Of a stretch of 5,642 bases of DNA, positions 1 to 5,552 are shown piece by piece. Source of the stretch: JAKPAM01 sp047605425 (GTDB taxonomy: Bacteria > Pseudomonadota > Gammaproteobacteria > Burkholderiales > Burkholderiaceae_E); NCBI GenBank assembly GCA_047605425.1, contig JASGFT010000264.1, forward strand, positions 1 to 5,642. The letters run 5' to 3'. Every line of letters begins with the position of its first letter. Position 1 is the first letter of the stretch. The notes beneath the pieces are model-generated. The model was not told the origin of the DNA. It searched no databases and saw only the letters and a program-made list of their open reading frames with translations. The position numbers and the translations under genes were made by a program.

Positions 1-237
1 TTCAGCGACGCGCACGGCCGTCCGTTCGAGCCGGCGGCGCCGATGGCCGGTGACGATCGACAGATCGTCCTGCGGCATCACCAGGCCGGGCTGGCGATCG
101 ATGCGGGCACGGCCGTCACGCGTTGGGCCGGCGAACGGATCGACTACGGGATGGCGGTCGGAGGACTGCTGGCCGAGCAGGCACGCCTGCACCGGGGAGA
201 CGTTTCAGCGGAAACGTGCGCGGACAGAACGGTTTGA
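1..237 (+). CDS. C-terminal part of a probable DUF222/HNH endonuclease-type protein (5' truncated by window)
   Basis: The frame is open from base 1 to the TGA at 235-237 and encodes 78 residues. The true start lies before the window; the first in-window ATG (43) is internal. The fragment contains DAHGRPFEPA, a run GLAIDA, then RWAGERIDYGMAVGGLL, and ends DVSAETCADRTV. From memory, the pattern W-x-G-x-R/P-x-D-Y-x-x-A-V-x-x-L-L near the C-terminus is typical of the proteins annotated as DUF222 domain-containing or '13E12-like' HNH endonucleases, in which the HNH core lies just upstream. The HNH core itself is not in the window, so catalytic residues cannot be checked. Such genes are multicopy and mobile-like in many genomes, but their biological role is poorly known. 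The last codons form a perfect stem-loop (200-217). The family call is moderate; the existence of coding sequence is better supported by G/C-biased third positions. Confidence 0.55.
   Translation, partial: FSDAHGRPFEPAAPMAGDDRQIVLRHHQAGLAIDAGTAVTRWAGERIDYGMAVGGLLAEQARLHRGDVSAETCADRTV
200..217. repeat. Perfect 7-bp stem-loop within the 3' end of the HNH-type gene
   Basis: ACGTTTC (200-206), a 4-base loop AGCG, then GAAACGT (211-217) make a perfect palindrome. It encodes the residues D-V-S-A-E-T near the C-terminus of the HNH-type gene. There is no T-run after it, and 17 bases of coding sequence follow before the stop codon ends, so it is not an ordinary terminator. It may be a protein binding site or merely a conserved peptide encoded by palindromic codons. 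Confidence 0.5.
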
Positions 238-312
238 CCCACGGATCGGGACGACTCGACGGCCGGACGGCCTGACAGCTCATCGGCATCCGTCTCGATC
301 AACACCAAGCCG

Positions 313-420
313 TCAACGGAAGGTGTTGAACCGCACCTCGTCCGCGATGAAAGTCTTCTCCGGGAACGGCTGCAGATTCGAGCCGAACGGCATCTGCGCG
401 CGCAGCTTCCACGAAGCGGA
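313..420 (-). pseudogene. Putative remnant: last ~35 codons of an unrecognised gene
   Basis: Read on the - strand, bases from about 420 down to a TGA at 315-313 give about 35 residues with strongly G/C-biased third positions and a protein-like composition. It contains WKLRAQMPFG, then NLQPFPEKTF, and ends FIADEVRFNTFR. Upstream of about 420 the same frame is only the antisense shadow of the LysR gene. It therefore looks like the C-terminus of a gene whose front has been lost. I do not recognise the family; the alternating hydrophobic residues suggest beta strands at the end of the protein. LysR regulators are commonly divergent from their target, so this may be what remains of the target gene. 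That is inference from position and codon use, and chance coding bias in GC-rich DNA is a real alternative. Confidence 0.4.
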
Positions 421-450
421 AAGATCAACGACCTGGCGTACTTCGCCCTG

Positions 451-1359
451 GTGGCCGAACACGGCGGCTTCGCCGCAGCCGAGCGCGCCACCGGCATTCC
501 CAAATCCAAGCTCAGCCGCCGCATCGCCGAGTTGGAGGCCCGACTGGGCATACGGCTGATCCAGCGCAGCACGCGGCGATTCGCCGTGACCGATATCGGC
601 CAGCGCACCCTGCCGCATGCTCGCGCCATGCTGGCCGAAGCCGAGGCCGCGCTGGCCCTTTCCGCCGAGGAAACCGCCGCGCCGCGCGGCACGGTCCGCC
701 TCTCATGTCCGCCGGCGCTGCTGCAATATGCGGTGGCCGACATGCTGGCGAAGTTCCTGTGCGCCTGGCCTCAGGTGGCGATTCGCGTCGAATCGACCAA
801 CCGCAATATCGATCTCTGGCATGACGGCGTCGATCTGGCGCTGCGTGTCCGCTTTGCCGCGCCCGATGGCTCCATGCCTTCCGCGTACTCCGACGAAATC
901 GTCAAGCCGCTGGCGCGCAGCTCGCACGTGCTGGTGGCCGCGCCGGCGCTATTGACCGGCGCTGCTCCGCCCGTGATCCCGGCCGACCTGGCGCGTCTGC
1001 CCACGCTGGGCTTGGGCAACTCGACCGACGAAACCTATTGGACGCTGATCGGCCCCGCCGGCGAGCACGCCGAAGTACAGCCCCAGCCGCGCCTGGTGGT
1101 CGACGACGTGGGTTCGCTGATGTGCGCGGCGCTGGCTAGCGTGGGGTGCGCGCCGCTGCCGCGCATGCTGGCGCATTCGGCGCTAAACGAGGGCCGATTG
1201 CTCGAACTGCTGCCCGGCTGGGCGCCTACCGCGGGCACCGTGCAAGCCGCTTTCGCGTCGCGCCGAGGCATGCGGCCGGCAGTGCGCCAGCTCCTGGATT
1301 TCCTGGCGACGGAATTCGCGCAACTGGTGAGCGAAGGGCGCTACCTGCCGGCCGCGTGA
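451..1359 (+). CDS. LysR-type transcriptional regulator, start codon apparently lost
   Basis: This encodes a LysR-family DNA-binding regulator. The N-terminal winged helix-turn-helix shows GGFAAAERATGIPKSKLSRR, then IAELEARLGIRLIQRSTRRF and TDIGQ, the classic LysR signature. A substrate-binding domain follows (from about residue 85: LSCPPALLQ, then DLWHDGVDLALRV, then a second lobe) and the protein ends GRYLPAA. The first legal start in frame is GTG 451, giving 302 residues. However, family homology clearly extends upstream to about 421 (KINDLAYFALVAEH, the first HTH helix). No ATG, GTG or TTG occurs in frame between the HNH gene's stop (237) and 451, although the frame is open throughout. 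No Shine-Dalgarno sequence precedes GTG 451, and starting there would cut the first helix. The gene is otherwise full length (about 312 residues with the extension) and undamaged. It was probably decapitated by a deletion and may be silent. Its effector and targets are unknown. Confidence 0.85.
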   Translation: MAEHGGFAAAERATGIPKSKLSRRIAELEARLGIRLIQRSTRRFAVTDIGQRTLPHARAMLAEAEAALALSAEETAAPRGTVRLSCPPALLQYAVADMLAKFLCAWPQVAIRVESTNRNIDLWHDGVDLALRVRFAAPDGSMPSAYSDEIVKPLARSSHVLVAAPALLTGAAPPVIPADLARLPTLGLGNSTDETYWTLIGPAGEHAEVQPQPRLVVDDVGSLMCAALASVGCAPLPRMLAHSALNEGRLLELLPGWAPTAGTVQAAFASRRGMRPAVRQLLDFLATEFAQLVSEGRYLPAA

Positions 1360-1765
1360 ACCGTTCCTTCCCCTCGGCACGATTGTCGACGTGCATGCAG
1401 CCCCCCCGCCTGGTCGGGCCGTCGATGATCACAGCGCATATCGAACACCGCGGACCGGTACGGGGCTTACCTTGGCGGACCCGGCTCCGAAACCCTCACG
1501 GGCTAGGTACAAGCCATGGATCCTTGCGGTGTTCAAGATGTCCCGACGTGATGCCCCTTACCCCATAAGCGAATCCGCTCTCGCCGATCCAGGCAGTCGC
1601 TTCGGCTCATACGGGTGAGCATGGCCTGCGTGATGCTATGCGGCGCACAGACTTCGGGAGATCGCGCCCAAACCGTCGTCCGATCCGGGGACCGGACCGG
1701 GCCGGCGCGACGATGAACCGATCGGCGCCAGCCCCGCGCAAGAAGCCGAGCCGTCAGCCAGCCCG
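1360..1765. other. 406-base gap with no recognisable gene
   Basis: This lies between the end of the LysR gene (+) and the end of the DHH gene (-), so the two flanking genes converge. Open frames here (for example 1391-1618 on + and the - strand frame through 1533) have no family resemblance, and I see no tRNA, insertion-sequence end or clear promoter. Small inverted repeats occur: GCTCA/TGAGC at 1605-1620, GTCCG/CGGAC at 1678-1697 and GGCGC/GCGCC at 1704-1729. The last two lie 37-88 bases past the DHH stop codon and could act as weak transcript-end hairpins, but none is followed by a T-run. It may be degenerate DNA left by past insertions. Confidence 0.5.
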
Positions 1766-2713
1766 TCAGGCGATCGCCGTCCTCTCGTCCGCGTGGATCG
1801 CCCGCACGACCTCGAGCAGCAGCTTGTCCGCGCGCGAGTTCGGCACCTGGCAGGTGCCGGCCGCCAGGTGGCCGCCGCCGCCATGGCGCAGGCACAGCTC
1901 GCCGACGTTGGTGCGCGACGAGCGGTCGAGGATCGACTTGCCGATCGCGAACACGGTGTTCTGCTGCTTGAGCCCCCACATCACGTGGATCGACACGTTG
2001 CAGCGCGGGAACAGCGCGTAGATCAGGAAGCGGTTGGCCGCGTAGATCGTCTCCTCGGCGCGCAGGTCCAGGATCGCGACGTTGCCGGCGACCTTCGTGC
2101 ATCGGCGGATCTGCTCGGCGGCGCGCGACTGGTGCTCGAAGAACAGCGTCGAGCGCTCGACGACGTCGGGCAGCGCGAGGATCTCGTCGATGCCCAGGCG
2201 GCGGCAGTCGTCGATCAGCCGCATCATCAGTTGATAGTTCGAGATGCTGAAGCTGCGAAACCGCCCCAGGCCGGTCCGCGCGTCCATCAGGAAGTTCAGC
2301 AGCGTCCAGCCCCGCGGGTCCAGGATGTCGTCGATGCCGTACTGCGCCGAGTCGGCCTGGTCGACCGCCGCCATCATCTCTTCCGAGATCGTCGGAAACG
2401 CGGCACGGCCGCCGAAATGCTCGTAGACGACGCGGGCGGCCGACGGCGCGCCGGCGTCGATCACGTGGTTGCCGAGCTGGCCGGTGTTGCGCACGGTCTC
2501 CGACAGGTGATGGTCGAACACCATGTGCGCGCCGGCCACGTAGGGCAGGTTCGTCGTGATGTCGCGCGACGTGATCTCGATCTTGCCGTCCTGCATGTCC
2601 TTCGGATGGACGAACAGGATGTCGTCGACCATGCCGAGTTCCCTGAGCAGCACGGCGCAGACGAGGCCGTCGAAGTCCGAACGGGTGACGAGGCGGAACT
2701 TGGGCTGGGACAT
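1766..2713 (-). CDS. DHH-family phosphoesterase (exopolyphosphatase-like)
   Basis: The 315-residue soluble protein belongs to the DHH/DHHA1 phosphoesterase superfamily, metal-dependent enzymes that hydrolyse phosphate esters or anhydrides (polyphosphate, oligoribonucleotides, pAp, cyclic dinucleotides). Motif I is RSDFDGLVCA (Asp13, Asp15), motif III is VFDHHLSE (Asp67-His68-His69), and further metal-binding Asp residues lie in VDQADSAQYG (118 and 121). The C-terminal DHHA1 domain has HGGGGHLAAG (277-286), the substrate-binding glycine loop. All expected metal ligands are present, so the enzyme is probably active. Close relatives are annotated 'exopolyphosphatase', but the true substrate cannot be read from sequence. 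The start at 2713 is chosen because GGAGA lies four bases upstream and MSQPKFRLVTRSDFDG matches the family start. An in-frame extension to 2902 would add 63 low-complexity residues and cross a large inverted repeat. No membrane segment is seen. It is 214 bases downstream of the TetR gene, so cotranscription is doubtful. Confidence 0.88.
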   Translation of the reverse strand: MSQPKFRLVTRSDFDGLVCAVLLRELGMVDDILFVHPKDMQDGKIEITSRDITTNLPYVAGAHMVFDHHLSETVRNTGQLGNHVIDAGAPSAARVVYEHFGGRAAFPTISEEMMAAVDQADSAQYGIDDILDPRGWTLLNFLMDARTGLGRFRSFSISNYQLMMRLIDDCRRLGIDEILALPDVVERSTLFFEHQSRAAEQIRRCTKVAGNVAILDLRAEETIYAANRFLIYALFPRCNVSIHVMWGLKQQNTVFAIGKSILDRSSRTNVGELCLRHGGGGHLAAGTCQVPNSRADKLLLEVVRAIHADERTAIA

Positions 2714-2717
2714 CGAT

Positions 2718-2722
2718 TCTCC
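2718..2722 (-). promoter_or_regulatory. Ribosome binding site of the DHH gene
   Basis: On the - strand the sequence GGAGA is followed by ATCG and then the ATG at 2713. This short but workable spacing fixes the start at 2713 rather than at the longer open-frame start. Confidence 0.65.
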
Positions 2723-2742
2723 GGGCGATGCGGACCGGGCAG

Positions 2743-2816
2743 GACGCGGATCATCCGGTCGCGGACACGGCTCCGCAGGCGAAACGGGCCGTGTCCGCGA
2801 CCGGATGATCCGCGTC
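2743..2816. repeat. Perfect 29-bp inverted repeat with 16-base loop
   Basis: Bases 2743-2771 are the exact reverse complement of 2788-2816; the loop is 2772-2787. Each arm also contains a smaller palindrome, CGGATCATCCG on the left and its complement on the right. The element begins 30 bases upstream of the DHH start codon and ends 112 bases after the TetR gene's stop in transcription order. Neither side has a T-run, so it is not a standard intrinsic terminator, although such a strong RNA hairpin would impede readthrough from the TetR gene and could shape the 5' leader of the DHH mRNA. Its length and perfection resemble a mobile extragenic palindrome (REP/BIME-like or miniature inverted-repeat element), but no second copy occurs in this window. 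Confidence 0.85.
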
Positions 2817-2927
2817 AGGTCGATCGGGTCTGGTGACGGGACCGTGCCAGTGTCGGCGCGCGGCGCGGCGTTGTCGCCTGCCGGCGCCTCAACGCGCGCC
2901 ACGAGCCGATGGACGTATCGGCGTTCA

Positions 2928-3533
2928 TCAGGATCGGGGCCGGTCGGCCGCGCGGTACGAGGCGAGCAGGCGTTCGAACGCCCGCTGCGCGCGATCGATC
3001 GCCCCCTCGCTGCGCAGCAGGCGAGCGTCGTGGTGCAGCACCAGCACGATCCCGTACAACTGGAACACCAGTTCCTCGGCGTCGATCGAGTCGGCGAGTT
3101 CGCCGGTCTCGGCCGCCTGCATGATCGCGCGCGTCAGCTCGCGCTGCCAGGCGCGGATCATCGCGACCAGCACGTCGCGCACCTCGCCCGGCCGGTCGTC
3201 GTACTCGGTCGCGCAGGCGATGTACAGGCAGCCGCTGTCGGCTTCGAGCGCCGTGCGTTCGAGCCAGTTGCGAACCATGCCGCGCAGGCGCGGCAGCCCG
3301 CGATCGAGCGGCAGCGCCGGCACCAGCACCTCGCGGGCGAAGCGCTGCTCGTACTCGCGCAGCACGGCGATCTGCAACTCCTCGCGCGAGCCGAAATGCG
3401 CGAACACGCCGCTCTTGGACATCTGCACGCGATCGGCCAAGCGTCCGATCGTCAGCCCCTCGAGGCCGAACTGCGACGCCAGCTCGAGCGCCGTCTGCAG
3501 GATCGCCGCCCGGGTCTGTTCGCCTTTACGCAT
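2928..3533 (-). CDS. TetR/AcrR-family transcriptional repressor
   Basis: The 201-residue protein has a TetR N-terminal DNA-binding domain: RKGEQTRAAILQTALELAS (helix 1), then GLEGLTIGRLADRVQMSKSG and VFAHFGSREELQ, with the helix-turn-helix at about residues 28-47. The C-terminal ligand-binding domain includes GCLYIACATEYDD (101-113) and a helical end (VFQLYGIVLVLHHDARL). Length is normal for the family. The ATG at 3533 follows GGGAG at nine bases. It lies 47 bases downstream of the dehydratase on the same strand, so readthrough is possible, but it also has its own promoter and operator in that gap, which suggests autorepression. Ligand and other targets are unknown; the neighbouring dehydratase and the divergent aldolase are the obvious candidates to test. 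Nothing suggests damage. Confidence 0.92.
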   Translation of the reverse strand: MRKGEQTRAAILQTALELASQFGLEGLTIGRLADRVQMSKSGVFAHFGSREELQIAVLREYEQRFAREVLVPALPLDRGLPRLRGMVRNWLERTALEADSGCLYIACATEYDDRPGEVRDVLVAMIRAWQRELTRAIMQAAETGELADSIDAEELVFQLYGIVLVLHHDARLLRSEGAIDRAQRAFERLLASYRAADRPRS

Positions 3534-3542
3534 CCGACTCGG

Positions 3543-3547
3543 CTCCC
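3543..3547 (-). promoter_or_regulatory. Ribosome binding site of the TetR gene
   Basis: GGGAG on the - strand lies nine bases before the ATG at 3533-3531 and supports that start, which also places the first DNA-binding helix at the normal distance from the N-terminus. Confidence 0.55.
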
Positions 3548-3567
3548 ATCGAAGAACGAACGGTTTT

Positions 3568-3583
3568 TAGAACGATCGTACTA
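3568..3583. promoter_or_regulatory. Probable TetR operator (16-bp near-perfect palindrome)
   Basis: TAGAACGATCGTACTA reads on the other strand as TAGTACGATCGTTCTA. It is palindromic at 14 of 16 positions around a perfect ACGATCGT core, the size and form of a TetR-dimer site. It lies 34 bases before the TetR start codon, overlaps the proposed -10 box and contains the dehydratase stop codon (3583-3581). The position implies negative autoregulation; binding itself is inference. Confidence 0.6.
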
Positions 3584-3609
3584 TTTCAACGTCGGCGGGG
3601 TCTTGTCAA
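3580..3609 (-). promoter_or_regulatory. Predicted promoter of the TetR gene
   Basis: On the - strand TTGACA (3609-3604) is a perfect -35 box, followed after 18 bases by AATAGT (3585-3580), a four-of-six -10 box. The -35 lies in the last codons of the dehydratase gene (encoding L-D-K) and the -10 overlaps its stop codon and the palindromic operator. It allows the regulator to be expressed apart from the dehydratase. Confidence 0.5.
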
Positions 3610-4618
3610 GACGCGGCGCGTCGACACCGGGTTTGCCCGGTGCCGGCCAGCGCTCGTCGCCGGCCAGCAGCGACGCGTAGCGGATCAGGTCGACGTTGCC
3701 GCCGCTGACGATGATGCCCACGCGGGCGCCGCGCACGTCGAGCACGCGCTGCAGGACGGCCGCCGCGGCCAGGCAGCCGGTCGGCTCGACGACCAGCTTC
3801 ATGCGCTCGGCGAAGAACCGCATCGTCGCGACCAGTTGCGCGTCGGTGACCGTCAGCACGTCGCGCACGTGCGCGCGGATGATCGGAAAGGTCAGCGCGC
3901 CGGCGTGCGTGGTCTGCGCGCCGTCGGCGATCGTGCGCGGCACCGGGATCGTGACGATGCGGCCGGCGCGCAGCGACTGCTGGACGTCGTTGCCGGCCTC
4001 GGGTTCGACGCCATGGACCTCGCAGCCCGGGGCCATGCCGGCGGCCGCCAGCGCGCAGCCCGAGATCAGGCCGCCGCCGCCGACGCACACGACCAGCTTG
4101 TCGAGCGCGGGGACGTCCTCGAACAGCTCGAGCGCCGCCGTTCCCTGGCCGGCGATGACGTCCGGATGGTCGTACGGCGGGATCAGCGTCAGCCCGCGCT
4201 CGTCGGCCAGCGCGCGGGCCAGCGCCTCGCGATCCTGCGTCATCCGGTCATAGGTGACGACCTCGGCGCCGTAGTCGCGCGTCGCGGCGATCTTGGACGC
4301 CGGCGCGTCGGCCGGCATCAGGATCGTCGCGACCACGCGTTGCAGCCGCGCCGCCAGCGCGATCGCCTGCGCGTGGTTGCCCGACGAGAACGCCAGCACG
4401 CCGCGACCGCGCTGCGCGTCGTCGAGCCGCGCGATCGCGTTGTAGCCGCCGCGGAACTTGAACGCACCGATCCGCTGCAGATTCTCGCACTTGAAGAACA
4501 GCCGCGCGCCGAGCCGCTCGTCGGCGGTGCGCGAGGTCATTACCGGCGTGCGGCGCGCGTGGCCGGCCAGCCGCGCGGCCGCATCGCGAACGTCCTGGAA
4601 TGAGACCGCCAGCGTCAT
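3581..4618 (-). CDS. PLP-dependent threo-3-hydroxyaspartate / threonine-serine dehydratase
   Basis: The 345-residue cytoplasmic enzyme is of fold-type II PLP family (threonine dehydratase/serine racemase group) without a C-terminal ACT domain, so it should not be feedback-inhibited like biosynthetic IlvA. Visible motifs are FKCENLQRIGAFKFRGGYN with the PLP lysine Lys54, SSGNHAQ (78-84), the phosphate-binding GGGGL (180-184), VEPEAGND with Glu205, Gly209 and Asp211 at the spacing of the divalent-metal site of serine racemase, and SGGNVD (305-310) near the pyridine nitrogen. Close relatives are annotated threo-3-hydroxy-L-aspartate ammonia-lyase, which would give oxaloacetate and ammonia; threonine or serine deamination is the main alternative. 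The start at 4618 (MTLAVSFQDVRDAAARLAGH) matches the family. The frame extends to 4723, but those 35 residues are arginine/glycine-rich and cover the divergent promoter region. The last 25 residues are a proline-rich tail beyond the family core, and its DNA carries the TetR promoter. Confidence 0.88.
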   Translation of the reverse strand: MTLAVSFQDVRDAAARLAGHARRTPVMTSRTADERLGARLFFKCENLQRIGAFKFRGGYNAIARLDDAQRGRGVLAFSSGNHAQAIALAARLQRVVATILMPADAPASKIAATRDYGAEVVTYDRMTQDREALARALADERGLTLIPPYDHPDVIAGQGTAALELFEDVPALDKLVVCVGGGGLISGCALAAAGMAPGCEVHGVEPEAGNDVQQSLRAGRIVTIPVPRTIADGAQTTHAGALTFPIIRAHVRDVLTVTDAQLVATMRFFAERMKLVVEPTGCLAAAAVLQRVLDVRGARVGIIVSGGNVDLIRYASLLAGDERWPAPGKPGVDAPRLDKTPPTLK

Positions 4619-4759
4619 GTCGAAAGGTTCCCGTGCGAAGCGCCCGATGCGCGTCCCGCCATTGTCGCCGAAGCGGAACGCCCCGCGGCATCGGCCGCCG
4701 CGGCCGCAGGCATACTGACGCATGCCTTTTTCGTTCGTTCACACAGGATTTCCGTCGCC
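4619..4759. promoter_or_regulatory. Divergent intergenic region of dehydratase and aldolase genes
   Basis: These 141 bases separate two genes transcribed away from each other, so both promoters should be here. For the aldolase, CATACT (4711-4716) is a possible -10 with no convincing -35. A weak GGCAT/ATGCC inverted repeat spans 4709-4726. For the dehydratase, GACAAT on the - strand (4666-4661) is a weak -10 candidate. The repeat CGTTCGTTC (4732-4740) also occurs in the TetR leader on the - strand (3562-3554). AGGA at 4745-4748 is the probable aldolase ribosome site. I cannot name a specific regulator site. Confidence 0.4.
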
Positions 4760-5521
4760 ATGAGGCCAAACCGCATTCGTGAACTGTTCGCCGCCAGGAC
4801 CTGCGCCACGATGGGCTGGATCGCGCTGAACTCGCCGTATTCCGCCGAGTTGATGGGCCATGCCGGCTTCGACACCGTCGTCGTCGACCTGCAGCACGGG
4901 CCGTTCTACCTGGACGCGGCCGTGCCGCTGCTGCAGGCGCTGTCGTCGACGCCGACGATGCCGATGGCGCGCTGCTCGGACAACAATTTCTTCGAGATCA
5001 ACAAGCTGCTCGATGCCGGCGCGTACGGGATCATCTGTCCGCTGATCGATACGCCCGACGATGCGGCCCGCTTCGTCAGCGCCTGCCGCTACCCGCCGCA
5101 GGGCACGCGCTCGTTCGGCCCGACGCGCGGCGTGCTGTACGGCGGCGCCGATTACGCGGAGCACGCCAACGACACGATCGTCACGCTGGGGATGATCGAG
5201 ACGCCGCAGGGCATGGCGAACCTGGAGGCGATCTGCGAGACGCCCGGCCTGGACGGGGTGTTCGTCGGCCCGGCCGACCTGAGCTTCGCGCTGGGCGCGG
5301 CGCCGCCGCCGCGCTGGACCGAGTCGCCGCTGACCGAGGCGCTCGATGCGATCCTGGCCGCCGCGCACGCGGCCGGCAAGATGGCCGGCGTGTTCTGCAA
5401 CAACCAGCAAATGGCCATCGACATGAAGCGCCGAGGCTACGACATCGTCATGGCCGGCATGGACGCCGCGCTGCTGCGCGCGGCGGCCGAGCAGCACGTC
5501 AAGGCCGTACGCTCGGCCTGA
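4760..5521 (+). CDS. HpcH/HpaI-family class II pyruvate aldolase
   Basis: The 253-residue cytoplasmic enzyme has the TIM-barrel fold of 4-hydroxy-2-oxoheptanedioate aldolase (HpaI) and relatives, which cleave 4-hydroxy-2-oxoacids to pyruvate plus an aldehyde using a divalent metal. Visible residues are VVVDLQHGP with His46 (general base region), MARCSDN with Arg71 (pyruvate binding), GMIETPQGMANLEAI with Glu147, and GVFVGPADLS with Asp173 (metal ligands). The Gln that precedes the metal Glu by two in E. coli HpaI is Met145 here, so the aldehyde partner may differ. Length is normal. The start at 4760 follows AGGA at 11 bases. No other homoprotocatechuate-pathway gene is in view, so a role in that pathway is not supported, and I give no gene symbol. 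Sugar-acid (2-keto-3-deoxy) aldolase or oxaloacetate decarboxylase activity is possible. It is divergent from the hydroxyaspartate-type dehydratase. Confidence 0.87.
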   Translation: MRPNRIRELFAARTCATMGWIALNSPYSAELMGHAGFDTVVVDLQHGPFYLDAAVPLLQALSSTPTMPMARCSDNNFFEINKLLDAGAYGIICPLIDTPDDAARFVSACRYPPQGTRSFGPTRGVLYGGADYAEHANDTIVTLGMIETPQGMANLEAICETPGLDGVFVGPADLSFALGAAPPPRWTESPLTEALDAILAAAHAAGKMAGVFCNNQQMAIDMKRRGYDIVMAGMDAALLRAAAEQHVKAVRSA

Positions 5522-5552
5522 AAGGCCGGGGGCCGCGCCCGCTCACAGATTC

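Noticed and set aside
144..743. 199-residue - strand open frame over the LysR 5' region
   Set aside because: Arg/Ser/Ala-rich antisense translation with no recognisable motif, overlapping a clear LysR gene.
1391..1618. 75-residue + strand open frame in the gap after lysR
   Set aside because: No ribosome site, no family resemblance and irregular codon use; not supported as a gene.
2743..2816. Inverted repeat as a rho-independent terminator
   Set aside because: Neither strand has a T-run after the stem, and it is 112 bases past the TetR stop; described as a repeat instead.
1793..2836. 347-residue + strand open frame opposite the DHH gene
   Set aside because: It is the antisense shadow of a convincing DHH enzyme; its translation is rich in Arg, Val, Asp and Gln repeats with no motif.
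2714..2902. 63-residue N-terminal extension of the DHH protein
   Set aside because: The added residues are low-complexity Pro/Arg, cross both arms of the inverted repeat, and a good ribosome site precedes the 2713 start.
2556..3680. 374-residue + strand open frame opposite the TetR gene
   Set aside because: It crosses the inverted repeat and the operator and is antisense to a full TetR protein; no family features.
3836..4603. 255-residue + strand open frame opposite the dehydratase
   Set aside because: Antisense shadow in GC-rich DNA; Arg/Gly/Asp-rich with no domain.
4619..4723. 35-residue N-terminal extension of the dehydratase
   Set aside because: Not part of the family's N-terminus and it would occupy the divergent promoter region.
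4739..5497. 252-residue - strand open frame opposite the aldolase
   Set aside because: Histidine/arginine-rich shadow of a gene with all HpaI-family catalytic residues.
5524..5534. GGCC-GGG-GGCC hairpin after the aldolase as terminator
   Set aside because: Only a 4-bp stem with a 3-base loop and no T-run; common by chance in such GC-rich DNA.
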